Positions 61,449-64,000 of a stretch of 64,000 bases of DNA are shown piece after piece. The notes beneath the pieces were generated by a model. It saw only the letters and a program-made list of their open reading frames with translations, ran no database searches and was not told the origin of the DNA. The translations under genes and the position numbers were made by a program. Position 1 is the first letter of the stretch, and every line of letters begins with the position of its first letter. The DNA comes from JACCZX01 sp963801035. Lineage in GTDB: Bacteria; Pseudomonadota; Gammaproteobacteria; Burkholderiales; Burkholderiaceae_F. The stretch spans positions 496,001-560,000 of the forward strand of contig CAWDDF010000003.1 in NCBI GenBank assembly GCA_963801035.1. The letters run 5' to 3'.

Positions 61449-62078
61449 ATGCGCTGCATCTCACATGGCGCTCCCATTGCGAGCGCTCTGAGCGCCGCCG
61501 GCGCCGCGCGCTTGATCGCCCGCACGATCGCCGTTGGAGAACGCGTGCCCGACCACGCGTTGAGTCGACGCGCACAAGCCATCGCACCCGACAAGGCCGT
61601 CACCGGCAAGGTGCACGCCCTTGGCTCATGGCACGATCCTGTCGTGCAGGCGCAGCTTGCTGAGACGTTGGGGACGCCGCTCGCGGCGGCGTTGCGACCG
61701 CACTTCGAGTGGTACGGCTGCCGCGGCGCTTTTTTTCACAACGATGCGCACTACGACGCCCGGCTTTTTGGCGTGTGGTGTATTGCCGGGCCGCCGATGG
61801 ACTTGGTCTTTCCACGAGCTGCGGTGCGACTAGCCATCGAACCGGCACACATCGTCGTGTTCGATCCATTTGAAGTGCATGGCGTTCTGGTACCCGAGGC
61901 CGACGTGTACAACAGCAGCGACTATCAAGATGCAGCCACCAGTCTGTTCCTAGGATTCGAGTTGGATATCACGCCGACAGTCGCTGTTGCCTTCGGTATC
62001 CACGCCGGCGCGCAGGGTTACGTTATTTCAAGCCGAACTCGCATCAACGCCAACAGCGGCGCGCTCGAACTCGACTAG
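61449..62078 (+). CDS. conserved hypothetical protein, possible double-stranded beta-helix metal enzyme
   Basis: 209 residues from the ATG at 61449 (GTG 61443 is also possible). I do not recognise a named family. The centre has FFHNDAHYDARLFGVW and, about 40 residues on, VVFDPFEVHGVL, a spacing of His-x-Asp and distal His like that of cupin or 2-oxoglutarate/iron oxygenases; this is only a resemblance. No signal peptide or membrane segment. It starts 20 bases after the rpoH terminator and its stop overlaps the end of the convergent Sco gene by four bases. Confidence 0.7.
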   Translation: MRCISHGAPIASALSAAGAARLIARTIAVGERVPDHALSRRAQAIAPDKAVTGKVHALGSWHDPVVQAQLAETLGTPLAAALRPHFEWYGCRGAFFHNDAHYDARLFGVWCIAGPPMDLVFPRAAVRLAIEPAHIVVFDPFEVHGVLVPEADVYNSSDYQDAATSLFLGFELDITPTVAVAFGIHAGAQGYVISSRTRINANSGALELD

Positions 62079-62647
62079 CCCAACAGCCGCTTGATATCGG
62101 CAACGATGGCCTCGATGCCTTCGCCATGTCGGATGAACAAACGTACGCGGCCTTCGCGATCGATGACGTACGTGCCGGCCGTGTGATCGACCGAATATGA
62201 CGTTGGCGTCTTGCCGGCGACCTTCTGATAGAACACCTTGAACTCCTTCGCCGTCGCGGCGGTTTGCTCGGCGGAACCGTACAGCGCGACAAAGGTCGGA
62301 TCAAACCCGGGTACGTAACGCTGGAGCACGGCCGGTGAGTCGCGCTCAGGATCGACCGTGATAAAAATCACCTGCAGCTTCTCCCCGTCTTTGCCGAGTC
62401 GCTTCTTGACTTGCGCCAGATCGTTCAACGTAGTCGGACACACGTCCGGACACTGTGTAAACCCGAAAAAAACCGCGACGACTTTGCCTCGATAGTCGGC
62501 CAATGTGCGCTTGGCGCCCGTGTGATCGGTTAATTCAAAATGGCGCGCGTAATTTGCGCCCGTGATATCGACGCCGTTGAACTTCTGAGCACCTCCACCG
62601 CAACCCGCCAGCAGCAATGCCGACGCAATGAGCCATCGAGCGATCAT
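62075..62647 (-). CDS. SCO1/SenC-family copper chaperone lipoprotein
   Basis: 190 residues. Lipobox LLAGC (Cys16), thioredoxin fold with the copper-binding CPDVC in FGFTQCPDVCPTTLNDL and the distal histidine in SYSVDHTAGTYVID. Sco delivers copper to the CuA centre of cytochrome c oxidase. The heme O synthase gene ctaB lies 1 kb away on the same strand with one opposite gene between, in keeping with an oxidase-assembly region continuing to the right. Confidence 0.93.
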   Translation of the reverse strand: MIARWLIASALLLAGCGGGAQKFNGVDITGANYARHFELTDHTGAKRTLADYRGKVVAVFFGFTQCPDVCPTTLNDLAQVKKRLGKDGEKLQVIFITVDPERDSPAVLQRYVPGFDPTFVALYGSAEQTAATAKEFKVFYQKVAGKTPTSYSVDHTAGTYVIDREGRVRLFIRHGEGIEAIVADIKRLLG

Positions 62648-62797
62648 CTAAGTTGTCTGTCCAAAAGAGCAAAGAAACGGGTAGGAAGGCACGGTTAGCA
62701 TATTGCCCTTCACCTCCCAGCCGTTGCAAGCGCCGGCCCTGGCTTGATAGATCACAGAAACCCGCGTCGCAACTGCACATCTGGTGAATTCCGTTTG

Positions 62798-63631
62798 ATG
62801 GCTCTTTCGATATTGCGCCGTCGTGTCGTTGCTGCGGCTATCGCGGCGCTGTTCTTGTCGCTTTGGCTTGCGACACCTGCCTTGGCCATGGGGATTGAGC
62901 AGGAGGGTGAAGGCGTTGAGGCGGGCGGAAGCTCGCCTCAACAACTGGACGTGACCATCGATTGGAAAGGCCTTCGGCGCGACACGTTGTACTTCGTGGG
63001 TTATCAATTTGTGGTCGTCGGCGTGCTGTATGCCATGCCCGAATCGGTAACCAACTTTGACAAGGACACCGCGGGACTGAGCAAATGGTGGGATAACGTA
63101 AGCAACCCGCGCCGGGACAACGATGATGCGTATCTGAACTGGATAACGCATCCCTACTGGGGCGCCACTTACTACATACGTGGTCGAGAGCGCGGCTTGA
63201 GCCGCTGGCAATCGTTCGGGTACTCAGCTTTGCTCTCGACCCTCTTTGAGTATGGAGCCGAGGCTTTTTTCGAGAAGCCGTCCTATCAGGACCTCTGGAT
63301 CACGCCGGTGATTGGCTCGCTGCTCGGTGAATTCGTCTTCTCGCCCGTGCGCGAGTCCATCAAGGCCAAGCCAGGTGGACCTGACGGTATGGACAAGTTC
63401 TTACTGGTCCTCACCGACCCCTTGGGCGCAGCCAATGAATTGACCGATCGACTCTTTGGTGTGGAAACACGAGTGTCATTCGTCCCAATGCGGGCAACAC
63501 GGCTACCAGTTTCGCCGACGGGGCCGCTGGCCACCAGCATTTCTTCTGGAAGCCGCGTCGCGTGGCCACATCCCGACAGCGGGCGCCTCAGAGGCGTGAC
63601 CTGGGGTCTGCAGCTCGAGGTGCGCTGGTAG
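62798..63631 (+). CDS. DUF3943-type secreted or outer-membrane protein
   Basis: 277 residues from the ATG at 62798; this gives a signal peptide ending TPALA (the open frame further up does not). The stretch ITHPYWGATYYIRGRERGLSRWQSFGYS followed by LFEYGAEAFFEKPSYQDLWITPVIGSLLGE resembles DUF3943. The end GVTWGLQLEVRW looks like a terminal outer-membrane strand. Function unknown. It lies between two genes of oxidase assembly on the other strand; no link is shown. The 150 bases before it hold nothing I can identify. Confidence 0.72.
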   Translation: MALSILRRRVVAAAIAALFLSLWLATPALAMGIEQEGEGVEAGGSSPQQLDVTIDWKGLRRDTLYFVGYQFVVVGVLYAMPESVTNFDKDTAGLSKWWDNVSNPRRDNDDAYLNWITHPYWGATYYIRGRERGLSRWQSFGYSALLSTLFEYGAEAFFEKPSYQDLWITPVIGSLLGEFVFSPVRESIKAKPGGPDGMDKFLLVLTDPLGAANELTDRLFGVETRVSFVPMRATRLPVSPTGPLATSISSGSRVAWPHPDSGRLRGVTWGLQLEVRW

Positions 63632-63654
63632 CGCAAAACTTCGCGAACCAGCAA

Positions 63655-64000
63655 TCATGCGAATTTGTCTATCAACAGCGCCGCGAACAGCGCTGCAAGA
63701 TAGACGATCGAGTAGCTGAACGTCGCGCGCGCGAGCTTGTCGCTGTAGCTGCGATGCAATCTCCATGCATAGGCGACGAAAATGGCGCCAAGCACCAGCG
63801 CCGCTACCAGATACAGCACGCCGGCCATTCGGATAACGAACGGTAGTGTGGTCACTGCAACCAGTATCAGCGTGTACATCAGGATGTGAAGCCGCGTTAG
63901 CGCGATCCCGTGCGTCACGGGCAGCATGGGCAGCCCCGCTTTGCGATAGTCGTCAAGCCGATAAAGCGCGAGCGCCCAGAAGTGCGGCGGTGTCCATACA
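63655..64000 (-). CDS. ctaB: heme O synthase (protoheme IX farnesyltransferase), C-terminal part, cut by window edge
   Basis: The frame is open from the window end and the ATG at 63927 is internal. The first visible residues, WTPPHFWALALYRLDDYRKAGLPM, are the conserved UbiA-family loop with its second aspartate motif; three membrane segments follow to the C-terminus. The enzyme adds a farnesyl tail to heme b for terminal oxidases. About 115 of some 300 residues are seen. Confidence 0.93.
   Translation of the reverse strand, partial: VWTPPHFWALALYRLDDYRKAGLPMLPVTHGIALTRLHILMYTLILVAVTTLPFVIRMAGVLYLVAALVLGAIFVAYAWRLHRSYSDKLARATFSYSIVYLAALFAALLIDKFA

Noticed and set aside
1..64000. CRISPR array, prophage, integron or transposon
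   Set aside because: No regularly spaced direct repeats, no transposase, integrase or phage structural genes were found in any frame.

Overview
The window reads as a chromosomal segment of a Betaproteobacterium (Burkholderiales-like, GC-rich). The basis is gene content and order: kdsD-kdsC-lptC-lptA-lptB-rpoN-hpf-ptsN-hprK-rapZ, mutM-TPR-lolB-ispE-tRNA-Gln-prs-rplY-pth-ychF, coaD-rsmD/ftsY, and an rpoH gene preceded by a perfect CIRCE (HrcA) operator. No insertion sequences, prophage, integrase or CRISPR array were seen. The species cannot be named from the sequence alone.

Region 1 (1-7.1 kb) holds the 3' part of a frameshifted dimethylglycine/sarcosine dehydrogenase-like gene, alanine dehydrogenase, an EamA permease, a lipoprotein phospholipase D/cardiolipin synthase, an SGNH hydrolase and, convergent to it, opgC. 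Region 2 (7.1-20.6 kb) is a large phosphonate locus in two divergent arms. The leftward arm phnS-phnT-phnUV-phnW imports 2-aminoethylphosphonate and transaminates it. The rightward arm gntR-phnA-phnY-nptA-HD protein oxidises phosphonoacetaldehyde to phosphonoacetate and cleaves it to acetate and phosphate. It also carries a Na/phosphate transporter and an HD-domain protein that keeps the PhnZ mixed-valent diiron oxygenase residues. The arms share a promoter region with two adjacent palindromes. A thioredoxin-fold lipoprotein and a histidinol-phosphatase-type enzyme follow.

Region 3 (20.5-30.1 kb) has a YbdK-type ligase, two Kef-type antiporters, ssb, an MFS transporter and uvrA. Region 4 (30.1-39.1 kb) is the KDO/LPS-export/sigma-54/PTS-Ntr block. 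Region 5 (39.1-54.5 kb) has base-excision repair genes (mutY, mutM) flanking a dynamin-like GTPase, then outer-membrane lipoprotein, isoprenoid, PRPP and translation genes and coaD. Region 6 (54.5-64 kb) has rsmD/ftsY, the polyphosphate set ppx-sixA-ppk1, rpoH with its CIRCE operator and a possible 3'UTR small RNA, a Sco copper chaperone and the start-truncated heme O synthase gene (ctaB).

Four genes (the dehydrogenase at the left end, rapZ, one GNAT and the MOSC gene) carry a net +1 frameshift. The shared direction suggests either base-call/assembly insertions or a trait of this genome, and it should be checked before any is called a true pseudogene. Two intergenic gaps 23 kb apart share an imperfect-palindrome repeat with compensating changes in the stem.
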